A stretch of DNA of 64,000 nt, taken from assembly GCF_900155395.1 (NCBI RefSeq), contig NZ_LT699727.1, positions 62,001 through 126,000 of the forward strand. The letters are read 5' to 3'. The translations under genes and the position numbers were made by a program. Below are positions 23,339 through 31,594 of this stretch, one piece after another; positions within the stretch are counted from its first letter, which is position 1; every line of letters starts with the position of its first letter. A model generated the notes under the pieces. That model was not told the DNA's origin. It was given only the letters and a program-made list of their open reading frames with translations, and made no database searches. This DNA comes from Merdibacter massiliensis (GTDB lineage Bacteria > Bacillota_I > Bacilli_A > Erysipelotrichales > Erysipelotrichaceae).

Positions 23339-24592
23339 CTATCTATCATTCAACAACATATTTTTTAATTTTCTGGTAAATCCGCCTTCTCCTTCATGAG
23401 CGATCTTTCGGATTGCCTCAACGCTTTCTTCCATTTCATTGCGATTGACGCTGATTCTCTCGTCTTTACGGATTTCTTGAATTTCTTTCCAATTATAGAT
23501 CATACCAATCACGCTCGTGAATGCTCCATCTCTTGCTCCGATCGTCTGTGGTATGTACGCGCTCGCCGGTGCACTAAATTGATCCAACATCTGTTCCAGC
23601 ACTTGAATGTTCATTCCTTCACCGCTTAATACATAACGTGTGTTTCCGCCTTGTGTAATTGGCTGGCAAGTTTCATTGATTTCTACGATCCAATCCTGGA
23701 TCTTTTCATAACAAAGTTCATATACATCTTTTGCACTCAGCTGGATCTGCGTATCATGGATACTATCTAAGAAAATGACATTATCACCATTTTCATTTGG
23801 ATATTTGCTGAAGATATTTTGCAACAAGCGATAACATACACTATCGCTCAGACCATATTTTGCCTTCAAATCCGCATACCATGCCGCATATCCTTCTTTT
23901 AATAAAATGCATTTCATTAATTTGCCATGGGCAAATAAAGAAAGACAGGTATTAAAACGGCAAATATCGACTTCTACGATATAGCGATCAATTGCTTGCT
24001 CAAAAACAGCTGCCTCTTGTGCCATTGCATAAGAATCCAAACATATATCTAGGATTTCCAGATTTGCCTGTTCTACGCATCTTGCATATGCATAAACTGC
24101 TTTTTTCTGTGCAAATAACAGATCCATATCCATTACAAAGCTGTCACAATTTTCACCTAAAGGTATTTTTCGAGATGTGATCCCATTCACCTTGTATTTG
24201 ATACACCCTACATTGACTAACTCCACGTTTGAGCCGGCCTTGTAACTGATGGCTTTATTAAAACCGCTTTGAATATGAAACAAACGAATGGTGCGGGTCC
24301 CATCCTCGATAGAAACTTGTATCTTTTGATTTTGACGTGTTACTTCCAGCGACGGGATTGCTAATAAAACCCGTTCTATACGGTAGCCCAAGGCAATTGT
24401 TGCATTCGCTACCGCTTTGCGGATCGCAGACACCACTGCTTTTTCATCTGTGATCTCTTTATTGCTTACACCGCTCACCTGTACTCTCTCAGCACGAAGA
24501 ATATTCAGCCTTGCTTCGTAAAGTTCTCCAATGACAAGGCGTACTTCGTGATCAGCGATTTCCAAAGCAGCGTAGATTTCCTTTCTGCCCAT
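23339..24592 (-). CDS. ftsA: FtsA-like cell division protein, divergent
   Basis: 417 residues, actin/HSP70-fold FtsA by position and architecture: 'YAALEIADHEVRLVIGE' at the N-terminus (phosphate-1-like strand), an SHS2-like insertion containing 'VLLAIPSLEVTRQNQKI' near residue 95, and a basic C-terminal helix 'FTRKLKNMLLNDR' suited to membrane anchoring of FtsZ. The phosphate-binding motifs are weak compared with well-known FtsA proteins, so nucleotide use should not be assumed. Position directly upstream of ftsZ supports the call. Confidence 0.82.
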   Translation of the reverse strand: MGRKEIYAALEIADHEVRLVIGELYEARLNILRAERVQVSGVSNKEITDEKAVVSAIRKAVANATIALGYRIERVLLAIPSLEVTRQNQKIQVSIEDGTRTIRLFHIQSGFNKAISYKAGSNVELVNVGCIKYKVNGITSRKIPLGENCDSFVMDMDLLFAQKKAVYAYARCVEQANLEILDICLDSYAMAQEAAVFEQAIDRYIVEVDICRFNTCLSLFAHGKLMKCILLKEGYAAWYADLKAKYGLSDSVCYRLLQNIFSKYPNENGDNVIFLDSIHDTQIQLSAKDVYELCYEKIQDWIVEINETCQPITQGGNTRYVLSGEGMNIQVLEQMLDQFSAPASAYIPQTIGARDGAFTSVIGMIYNWKEIQEIRKDERISVNRNEMEESVEAIRKIAHEGEGGFTRKLKNMLLNDR

Positions 24593-24718
24593 AGACTTTC
24601 CTCACTTCTATATAATACCTCTACTATCATATCATAAAAAACTTTGTTCCTAAATAGGAAATTCTCGCATTTCCATCCCTTTTTTCAACATTTTTTACAT
24701 TTTTCTACATCCCTCATT

Positions 24719-26899
24719 CTATTTCATTTTTACAGTGATCTCACTTTCTGCACTGATCGATGTTCCTTTCTTTACACTTTGCGAAGACACTTTCCCATTT
24801 CCTTCTATATTGATTGAGATACCGCTCAATTCACAAAAAGCATCAACATCTTTTCTAGTCCAGCCGATCATATTCGGCATGGTATAAGAAGTCCCGTCTG
24901 TCAGCAGCAATAACCGGTCATTGGATGTGAGCGGTTCATCTGCATTTGGATATTGTGCAACGATGCTGTTGCCATCGCCGATCATCACTGTTTCCACATC
25001 ATATTTTTTCAATTTTTCATTGACATAGTTCAAAGAGTGATTAACAAGGGATGGCGTTGCATAGCTTTCCCAGGAATCACTGTTGTCTTTATCCGTTATG
25101 TTCTCTGAATCGCCTGTTACGCCAACCGAAACCAACGCTTCTTTGAATACGTTCTTAATTGGTTCATCGTTAAAATTAATAATATCATTGGATACGAATA
25201 CATAATACAGCATGACTTTCGGATCATCTGCCGGTGCTGCCATCATGACACTGGATGTGTATTTGGAATCTGTATATCCATGTTCACCAGCAATCTGACC
25301 TGTACCTGTTTTTGCTATCACATCGATATCATCCAGTTGATAACGATGTCCTGTCCCATAATCTTCAGATACGACCCTGGCCATCTGCTTGCGCATATAT
25401 TCGCTTGTTTCTGCACTGATTGGCTGCCCTACTTCTTCCGTGGTCCATGATTGGATCGTTTCGTTATTATAACTGTCCACGATACGATCAACAACATAAG
25501 GACGCACCATGACACCGTCATTGAATATTGCCGTATAAGCCTGTACCATCTGTAAAGCTGTTACAGAGGATGATTGCCCGAATCCCGTAGACAAGATATC
25601 ACTTGGATGCGAAAAGTTTTTTACACCTGTCACATTCGAAACAAAAGGAATATCTACAGACTTGAAAAATCCGAACCTTTCCAAATATTCTTCATAAGTT
25701 TTTGCCGGAAGATAATCGGCTAGCAAACAGCAGATACCAACATTTGAAGAACGGACAAAACCTTCATCAAACGTCAAAGTACCATAGTCTTTTCCCTGGG
25801 CATCCGTAATGGTCGGATAAACGGTTTTTTGCGAAGTACGGGTAATTTTTCCCGTTTCTTCATCATACGTATAATTAAAAGCTTTCGCACGATAAGTCTG
25901 ATTATACGGGTATGTTCCCGAGTCCACAGACGCGGCATACGTGATTCCTTTCATGACGGAACCTGGTTCGTATGCATTATCGCTGGCCATGTTCAAATAC
26001 TGTGTAATATCGTGTTTGTTCATATCAAAGGTTGGATAACTTCCCCATCCCAAGATCTTTCCAGTTTCTACTTCTACCACTAAACCCCACGCGCTTTCAC
26101 ATTTACTGCTCTTCATTGTCGTTTGCAAACTTGTTTCCAGCACGGATTGCACATTGGAATCTAACGTAAGATACACATCATTTCCATCAACCGCCTGTGC
26201 TCCAACATAACGGGTTCCCGGCAATTCAGTGCCGTCTGCTGCTCGTTGATACTGCATCCATCCATCTTCTCCGGTCAGATAATCATTGAGTGCATATTCT
26301 AAACCCATCTTTCCTATGATTTTTTGTTCATCCTCATCATAACTGGCAAACCCGATCAAATGCGATGCAAAGACACCTGTTGGATAATCTCGGTCGCTTG
26401 TCTCAAGAAAGTCGATACCCGGCAGGTCTAGTTTTTGGATCTCTTCCATCTTTTCTTTACTTATTCGCTTTGTGCCTGTCCCCAGTTCTGTCTGTGTACG
26501 GCCATTTTTCTTGGCTTCTTCCATCGTTGAAACCAGGTTTTCCGCTTTCACGCTGCCTCCCAATACATCCGCTAATTTTTCAGCGGTATCTGCAATATCA
26601 ACAACATAAGCAGGTTCTCCATTCAGTTCCCGATCTTCATCCAGATAAGCTATGATCGTATAGGCTGTTTTGTCTTGAGCAATAACTTCTCCGTTGCGAT
26701 CATAAATCGTACCGCGCTGGGCAGTCGTCGTTGTTTTATAGATGTCCGTTCCATTTAATGCTTGCAAAACATTTTCCTGGCTCCATAAATGTTTATGTGT
26801 AAACATTGTAAAAAGGACATTCATAACAACCAATGCCCCTGCTATTACTATGATGCACATTAAGTTCAGCAATCTACGATTTGTTCGCTTCAACCGCAT
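24719..26899 (-). CDS. Class B penicillin-binding protein with PASTA domains (PBP2x/FtsI-like)
   Basis: Septal transpeptidase, 726 residues. One N-terminal membrane helix spans about residues 12-33. The active-site SxxK is Ser314-Lys317 in 'YEPGSVMKG', the second motif is 'RSSNVG' and the third 'IAKTGTGQ'. Two PASTA-like repeats occupy the C-terminus from about residue 600. It crosslinks peptidoglycan at the septum with FtsW. It follows ftsL by eleven bases. A 126-base gap, holding a perfect dyad at 24647-24660, separates it from ftsA. Confidence 0.95.
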   Translation of the reverse strand: MRLKRTNRRLLNLMCIIVIAGALVVMNVLFTMFTHKHLWSQENVLQALNGTDIYKTTTTAQRGTIYDRNGEVIAQDKTAYTIIAYLDEDRELNGEPAYVVDIADTAEKLADVLGGSVKAENLVSTMEEAKKNGRTQTELGTGTKRISKEKMEEIQKLDLPGIDFLETSDRDYPTGVFASHLIGFASYDEDEQKIIGKMGLEYALNDYLTGEDGWMQYQRAADGTELPGTRYVGAQAVDGNDVYLTLDSNVQSVLETSLQTTMKSSKCESAWGLVVEVETGKILGWGSYPTFDMNKHDITQYLNMASDNAYEPGSVMKGITYAASVDSGTYPYNQTYRAKAFNYTYDEETGKITRTSQKTVYPTITDAQGKDYGTLTFDEGFVRSSNVGICCLLADYLPAKTYEEYLERFGFFKSVDIPFVSNVTGVKNFSHPSDILSTGFGQSSSVTALQMVQAYTAIFNDGVMVRPYVVDRIVDSYNNETIQSWTTEEVGQPISAETSEYMRKQMARVVSEDYGTGHRYQLDDIDVIAKTGTGQIAGEHGYTDSKYTSSVMMAAPADDPKVMLYYVFVSNDIINFNDEPIKNVFKEALVSVGVTGDSENITDKDNSDSWESYATPSLVNHSLNYVNEKLKKYDVETVMIGDGNSIVAQYPNADEPLTSNDRLLLLTDGTSYTMPNMIGWTRKDVDAFCELSGISINIEGNGKVSSQSVKKGTSISAESEITVKMK

Positions 26900-26910
26900 G
26901 ATACGCTCTC

Positions 26911-27225
26911 CTATTGCTCACTGCTGTCCCCATCGACAACATAAATATTTTCTTGATTCGTATTGATGCCATCATCTTCAACCATGGCTAAAACACGGCT
27001 GCGTTCCTGTAATTCGTTGACATCTGCTTTCAAAACATTTACGCTGTTTTGCACATCGCTGAGCTGGGCAGCCGTTTGTTGGCGTTCATTAGACAATACG
27101 ATATTATAGGATGCCAGACAAATTTTAGACAGCGCATACAAACCTGCTGATATCATCAGCACCAAAACCAATACACCCTCAATGCGAATTCTTCTTCTCC
27201 GTTTGATCAGTCTTGCTTTTGCCAT
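26911..27225 (-). CDS. ftsL: FtsL-like division protein
   Basis: A 104-residue bitopic membrane protein: basic N-terminus 'KARLIKRRRRIRIEG', one transmembrane helix at about residues 16-36, then a coiled-coil segment rich in Gln/Asn/Leu ('TAAQLSDVQNSVNVLKADVN'). This matches FtsL, which recruits the septal synthase together with DivIB and DivIC. It overlaps rsmH by 19 bases and precedes the PBP gene, the canonical dcw position. Confidence 0.85.
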   Translation of the reverse strand: MAKARLIKRRRRIRIEGVLVLVLMISAGLYALSKICLASYNIVLSNERQQTAAQLSDVQNSVNVLKADVNELQERSRVLAMVEDDGINTNQENIYVVDGDSSEQ

Positions 27226-28160
27226 ATAGGCTCCCTCACTTTCTCTATAATACGCAGTTTTGCAGAATGTGAACGATTATTTTCCTGCAATTCCTCTTCT
27301 TTCGCTAAAATCGGCTTTCTGGTAATCAACCGATAATTTAACTGTTCAGCTTCTACCACAGGCAGCCGTTTGTTCACTTTTGCCGGTTTTCCAACCTTTG
27401 CAAACGTTTCTTTTACGATACGGTCTTCCAATGAATGGAAACTGATCACACACAGTCTTCCGCCTACATTCAATAATTCCAGTGCTTGTTGCAAAGCATC
27501 TTGCAGTTCCTGCAATTCTCCATTCACTTCAATGCGAATGGCCTGAAAGCTTTTTTTCGCTGGATGACCCTTTTTATTCAACACTTTTGCCGGCAAGGCA
27601 TCTCGTATGACATCCACCAGCTGAAAAGTTGTATCAATGGAATGCACCTGGCGACGGCGTTCAATTGCACGTGCGATTTGCTTAGCAAACGGTTCTTCTC
27701 CATAACAATGAAGAACTCTGCACAATTCCTCATAACTATATGTATTGACCACTTTCCATGCATCTAATTCTTGTTGCTGGTCCATGCGCATATCCAATCT
27801 TGCGTCATACCGGTAAGAGAAACCTCGCGATGACTCATCCAATTGCGGACTGGACACTCCCAAATCCATCAAGATACCATCCACGCGTTCTACTCCGTAT
27901 TCCAGCAGTTTCTCTTTCATTTTTGAAAATTGTGAATGAATACAAGTAAAACGATCAGAAATAGCAGCTAAGCGAAGCTGACTTTCTTGAATTGCCTGCA
28001 TATCTCTGTCAAACGCATACAAGTGACCGGATGAAATTCTTTTTAATACTTCACTGCTGTGTCCGCCTCTTCCTAAAGTGGCATCTACATAAATTCCATC
28101 CGACTTTATCTGCAGTCCTTCAATACATTCATTCAACAATACACTGATATGCCCGCTCAT
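27207..28160 (-). CDS. rsmH: 16S rRNA m4C1402 methyltransferase
   Basis: SAM-dependent N4-methyltransferase (MraW), 317 residues. 'YVDATLGRGGHSSEVLKRI' near residue 25 is the SAM-binding loop; 'ILMDLGVSSPQLDESSRGFS' near residue 105 and 'LCVISFHSLEDRIVK' near residue 245 are family signatures. The start codon overlaps the mraZ stop (ATGA). Second gene of the dcw cluster. Confidence 0.97.
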   Translation of the reverse strand: MSGHISVLLNECIEGLQIKSDGIYVDATLGRGGHSSEVLKRISSGHLYAFDRDMQAIQESQLRLAAISDRFTCIHSQFSKMKEKLLEYGVERVDGILMDLGVSSPQLDESSRGFSYRYDARLDMRMDQQQELDAWKVVNTYSYEELCRVLHCYGEEPFAKQIARAIERRRQVHSIDTTFQLVDVIRDALPAKVLNKKGHPAKKSFQAIRIEVNGELQELQDALQQALELLNVGGRLCVISFHSLEDRIVKETFAKVGKPAKVNKRLPVVEAEQLNYRLITRKPILAKEEELQENNRSHSAKLRIIEKVREPIWQKQD

Positions 28161-28588
28161 AGTTCAAACTCCGTTAAATTTTCTGCTACATCTTCAAAAC
28201 AAGCATTTTGTTCTTCTTCTAATGCTAACCAAGTTCCTTTATCCCATATTTCGATATGTGTTCCTACACCGACTACTTTGCATTCCTTTTGTAAATTGGC
28301 AAGTTTTACCAATCCAGCCGGAATCGTAATTCGTCCTTGTGCATCAAATTCACATTCCGCAGCTTTGCTCAGCATCATACGTGCATACATACGAGCATCT
28401 TTGCGTGTACTGGGAAGCGTGGACAGGCGTTGATAAACTTTGGCCCATTGCTCTTTGGTATATACATACAAGCATCCATCTAATCCACGATTGACAACTA
28501 CACTGTCGCCTAGTTCATCACGAAATTTAGCAGGTAGGATCATTCGTCCTTTTTTATCAATGTTGTGATCAAATTCTCCTATCAGCAC
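28157..28588 (-). CDS. mraZ: MraZ, DNA-binding regulator of the dcw cluster
   Basis: About 143 residues with two MraZ/AbrB-like halves, 'FDHNIDKKGRMILPAKFRDEL' and 'FDAQGRITIPAGLV' being the paired signatures. I place the start at the GTG at 28588 (giving 'VLIGEFDHN', which aligns with the usual 'MFMGEYQHN'), with GGGGG seven bases upstream; an ATG at 28609 is also in frame. MraZ represses its own operon in other bacteria, and repeat elements resembling its box lie just upstream. Confidence 0.92.
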   Translation of the reverse strand: MLIGEFDHNIDKKGRMILPAKFRDELGDSVVVNRGLDGCLYVYTKEQWAKVYQRLSTLPSTRKDARMYARMMLSKAAECEFDAQGRITIPAGLVKLANLQKECKVVGVGTHIEIWDKGTWLALEEEQNACFEDVAENLTEFEL

Positions 28589-28639
28589 CTTTCGTCCCCC
28601 ACTTTCCACCTTTTTCTGGAACTTTTCACCTCAATTATA
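28587..28639 (-). promoter_or_regulatory. mraZ promoter -10 and probable MraZ box
   Basis: Minus-strand TATAAT lies at 28634-28639 with no strong -35. Between it and the start are repeated AAAG/GTGG units at roughly ten-base steps (AAAGTT, AAAGGTGG, AAAGTGGGG, AAAGGTG), which resemble the direct repeats bound by MraZ in other bacteria. Confidence 0.5.
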
Positions 28640-28779
28640 AACTTTTTTTATTTTTTTGTATAGTATTGGACTATGTTTTTTTCATTTACATTTTTTCCCA
28701 AAATTCCTTTGTTCTCATTGCATTTGTTGAAAAACATACATATTATTCGAAAATTTCCGACTTTTTGATCTTTTCATAC

Positions 28780-28803
28780 AAAAAAAAGAGGCCATGCCTC
28801 TTT
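28780..28803 (-). terminator. Terminator of the ClC gene
   Basis: Stem AAAGAGGC / GCCTCTTT followed by eight T on the minus strand. Confidence 0.9.
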
Positions 28804-28812
28804 ATGTCTTCT

Positions 28813-30087
28813 CTATGCCCGCTTCATTCGTTCAAGCAAACTATCATAAATTGGTTGAGATCGGCAAAATTGTGCAGTGAAATATGCTACAAAAGAAACA
28901 AAACACAATGACAGCAACTGCGGCATGCCTCCGCTCATTTCCATGATCAGCACCACACCAGTTAATGGTGCACGAACGATAGCGCTGAATAAGGCTGCCA
29001 TCCCTAAAATGATGAAATTATTTAAAAAAGATGTGTCCAAGTCACTGATCAAAAAAACGGCATTTCCGTAAATGGCGCCTAAATAGCTTCCCAAAACAAG
29101 CATAGGAAAGAAGATCCCGCCAGCAGCACCGCTTCCAAAGCTGATCAAAGAAAAGAAAAATTTCATAAGCAGCAGCAAAAGCAATGTTTGAAGCAGCTGT
29201 TTGGATTCAAGAAGAGAGACCATCACATGTCCACCGCAAAGCACTTGAGGCAGAAACAGCAAAAAAAGCAAACTGGCAAAAAGTGCTACGAAAACGCTGC
29301 GGCGATTTCTCAAACAATACAGCTTTGCAAACAGATCTTGTATATGCAGTGTAGCATAGTTATAAAAGGCTCCTGCCATGCCGCAAACGATTCCCAGCCC
29401 AATGATCCATCCATAGGCAGCTAGCGGCAATGAGCGGTCGATCCAAAAAGAGAAAGAAGGAGCGAAACCAAATACCATCCGAGATAGAAAATCACCTGTC
29501 ATGGCTGCCGCTAATAAGCTTAATAAAGTTGAAGTGCGCAGATCTTTTGTCACTTCTTCAACACAGAACAATACACCAGCCAATGGCGCATTAAAAGCAG
29601 CTGCTAAACCTGCTCCCGCACCACAAATGATCAGCTGTTCTTGATCTTGTTCTTTATGCAAGAGCTGTGCAACGCCTTTCCCGCACATTCCTCCCAATTG
29701 AATGCTCGGACCTTCTCTTCCTAAGGATAAACCCGCCAAGGAGGCAAGCGTACCGGCAATCATCTTACATGGCAGTACACGTCGCCAATTCTCTTGAAAA
29801 TCGCCATGCACCTCTCCCTCAATTTGCGGGATCCCGCTTCCGGAAATCATAGGTTCATAACGTAAAAGCCGGATGATCAATACCCCTATCACAAAAAAAA
29901 GCAGGGCTATCGGGATCAATAAATAAAGATGTGCATGAATCAGTTGACTAAGCCACATGACCAGATCTTCTGTCCAGGTAAGCAACTGCCGATAAAGTAC
30001 AGAAATGATGCCCGCACAGCCCCCAACTAGAAACGCTTCTAAAATCAAGCCATATTTTTTTTGACTGTTACCCTCTTTCAATCGCAT
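28813..30087 (-). CDS. ClC-family chloride channel/antiporter
   Basis: 424 residues with about ten or more hydrophobic segments. The anion-selectivity motifs 'GSGIPQ' (near 97), 'GREGPSIQLGG' (near 138) and 'GSGAAGGIFFP' (near 320) are all present. The glutamate in 'GREGP' corresponds to the gating/proton glutamate of antiporters, which favours a Cl-/H+ exchanger over a channel. There is no CBS domain. Its start overlaps the HAD gene by 20 bases. Confidence 0.93.
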   Translation of the reverse strand: MRLKEGNSQKKYGLILEAFLVGGCAGIISVLYRQLLTWTEDLVMWLSQLIHAHLYLLIPIALLFFVIGVLIIRLLRYEPMISGSGIPQIEGEVHGDFQENWRRVLPCKMIAGTLASLAGLSLGREGPSIQLGGMCGKGVAQLLHKEQDQEQLIICGAGAGLAAAFNAPLAGVLFCVEEVTKDLRTSTLLSLLAAAMTGDFLSRMVFGFAPSFSFWIDRSLPLAAYGWIIGLGIVCGMAGAFYNYATLHIQDLFAKLYCLRNRRSVFVALFASLLFLLFLPQVLCGGHVMVSLLESKQLLQTLLLLLLMKFFFSLISFGSGAAGGIFFPMLVLGSYLGAIYGNAVFLISDLDTSFLNNFIILGMAALFSAIVRAPLTGVVLIMEMSGGMPQLLSLCFVSFVAYFTAQFCRSQPIYDSLLERMKRA

Positions 30088-30808
30088 CTTCTTTCCCCTC
30101 TTCTATCTCTTGTAAAAAAATTCTCTGTAATCCTTGCATATCATCTACTTCCATATCGCCGCGAAAAGAAATAGACTGCGGTTGTTCGCTTAAGTAAATA
30201 TGACTCCATATCGTCTTCCAACCTGCCTGATGTGCTCCTAAAATATCGGATGCATAACTATCTCCGATATAATAGACATGATCTTCCTTTTTTATCTGCA
30301 GCTGCTTCTCGACCCAGCGAAACAAGCGAATATCGGGTTTGTCAATTCCGATCATACCAGAAAAAAACTGGTGTTCTCTCCTTATATATGCATCCACCCC
30401 TAAAGCAATCGCTTTTTGACGTTGATGATCTTCATCGCCATTACTGATCAGCGCTAATCGTACTTTCCTATTTTTCAGCAGAAGCAGGGCTTTCTGCATC
30501 CCTTCTTCCATATATAAATGCTTTTGATAATAGGCATACGCTTCTTGAATATCCTCCAACACCTTTTGCTCTAAAGAAATATGATAATCCAAGAAAGCTG
30601 CTTCATTGCGCAGCATGACCAGTTCTTTTTCTTCATAATCCCGTTTTGCACGCAACGCATCACTATGACGCCGGCTTGCCATAAAAATCTGCTGTAGCTG
30701 TCTGTCATCTGGAACACGATCTTGCAACACCTGTTTGCACGCTCTTTCAAAAGGCTGATACAAATCATAAAGTGTCCCGTCCATGTCAAATATCACATAT
30801 GTATGCAT
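30068..30808 (-). CDS. HAD-superfamily hydrolase (subfamily IA)
   Basis: About 246 residues. Motif I 'YVIFDMDGTLYDLYQPF' opens the protein (nucleophile Asp), motif II is 'LALISNGDEDHQ', motif III lysine is in 'MIGIDKPDIRLF' and motif IV 'VYYIGDSYASDILGA'. A helical cap lies between residues 20 and 100. It resembles YjjG-type nucleotidases and phosphoglycolate-phosphatase-like enzymes; the substrate is unknown. The start is likely the ATG at 30808, preceded by GGTGAT; two further in-frame ATGs lie upstream. Confidence 0.87.
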   Translation of the reverse strand: MHTYVIFDMDGTLYDLYQPFERACKQVLQDRVPDDRQLQQIFMASRRHSDALRAKRDYEEKELVMLRNEAAFLDYHISLEQKVLEDIQEAYAYYQKHLYMEEGMQKALLLLKNRKVRLALISNGDEDHQRQKAIALGVDAYIRREHQFFSGMIGIDKPDIRLFRWVEKQLQIKKEDHVYYIGDSYASDILGAHQAGWKTIWSHIYLSEQPQSISFRGDMEVDDMQGLQRIFLQEIEEGKEDAIERG

Positions 30809-30843
30809 TTCATCACCCATATCATTATACACTTCTGAACATG

Positions 30844-30871
30844 AAAAAAAAGAGCTTTTTCACTGCTCTTT
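30844..30871 (-). terminator. Terminator of the ABC/YgbA-NO/DUF454 operon
   Basis: Stem AAAGAGC / GCTCTTT followed by T8 on the minus strand, directly after the DUF454 stop. Confidence 0.8.
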
Positions 30872-30872
30872 C

Positions 30873-31250
30873 TTAGAGTGGATCTGTGGTCTTCGTACGA
30901 ATTTTAAAAAGAAAATAACATACATGAAATACCCATGCACAAAACAGGAGAATACGTGCGATCCATATTTCCCGCATCATGACAAAAGCGAAGAGCATCA
31001 TGATCGTCGTGATGCTCATCATCGTTGCTTTTTGGCGAATCGTCAATCCTTCCCCGTTAAAAAAAGGAGTCATATGCTTTTGATACAGCGGTTTCGAATG
31101 CAGCCAAGCCTGTAATCGAGCAGAGCTTTTAGCAAAGCACCAAGTTGCCAGCAGATAAAACGGCACTGTAGGCAGAACAGGCAAGAATGCCCCTATCGTT
31201 CCCAATACAAATGCAATCAATCCCAATGCTGCATAAATCATCTTTTTCAT
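30873..31250 (-). CDS. DUF454 (YbaN) family membrane protein
   Basis: 125 residues, three to four hydrophobic segments. The family signature 'GTIGAFLPVLPTVPFYLLATWCFAKSS' type segment is at residues 17-43, with 'QKATMMSITT' near 78. Function is unknown in all organisms I know of. It overlaps the preceding YgbA-NO gene by four bases and is the last gene of an operon with two ABC half-transporters, which hints at a shared stress or efflux role. Confidence 0.9.
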   Translation of the reverse strand: MKKMIYAALGLIAFVLGTIGAFLPVLPTVPFYLLATWCFAKSSARLQAWLHSKPLYQKHMTPFFNGEGLTIRQKATMMSITTIMMLFAFVMMREIWIARILLFCAWVFHVCYFLFKIRTKTTDPL

Positions 31251-31594
31251 CGTTCTGTCTCCTTCTTCAATCGTCGTTTTTCCTTTATAGATTCAATCAT
31301 ATGCGAGATGACCAGAAACGGATGGTGAAACAACATCCGCATCCCGCTGTAACGCATTACTTTTTGAATTTGTTTTCGATAGTTCGGTTCATAACAATGA
31401 ACCTTGCAGTTTGAACAAAATGTCTTTTTTTCCATGAACGGACAGTGCTGAGTGCGCATGCGTGCATAGGCGATCAATTCCTCACAAGATGGGCACAATG
31501 TTTTCCCGTGGTTGCCTCTGCAATACAATTTGATCATTTCTTCAACGACGCGCATTTCTTTTGCCCGCTTTTTCTCTATATCCCTTTTTTTCAT
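31247..31594 (-). CDS. YgbA-NO (nitrous oxide-stimulated promoter) family protein
   Basis: 115 residues from the ATG at 31594, which has GGAAGG eight bases upstream and overlaps the ABC stop codon. Cysteines are arranged as 'LCPSCEEL', 'THCPF' and 'TFCSNCKVHCY', then a basic C-terminal half, matching the YgbA_NO family. In enterobacteria ygbA belongs to the NsrR nitrosative-stress regulon; biochemical function is unknown. The cysteine set could bind a metal. Its place between an ABC exporter pair and DUF454 suggests a shared response. Confidence 0.87.
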   Translation of the reverse strand: MKKRDIEKKRAKEMRVVEEMIKLYCRGNHGKTLCPSCEELIAYARMRTQHCPFMEKKTFCSNCKVHCYEPNYRKQIQKVMRYSGMRMLFHHPFLVISHMIESIKEKRRLKKETER

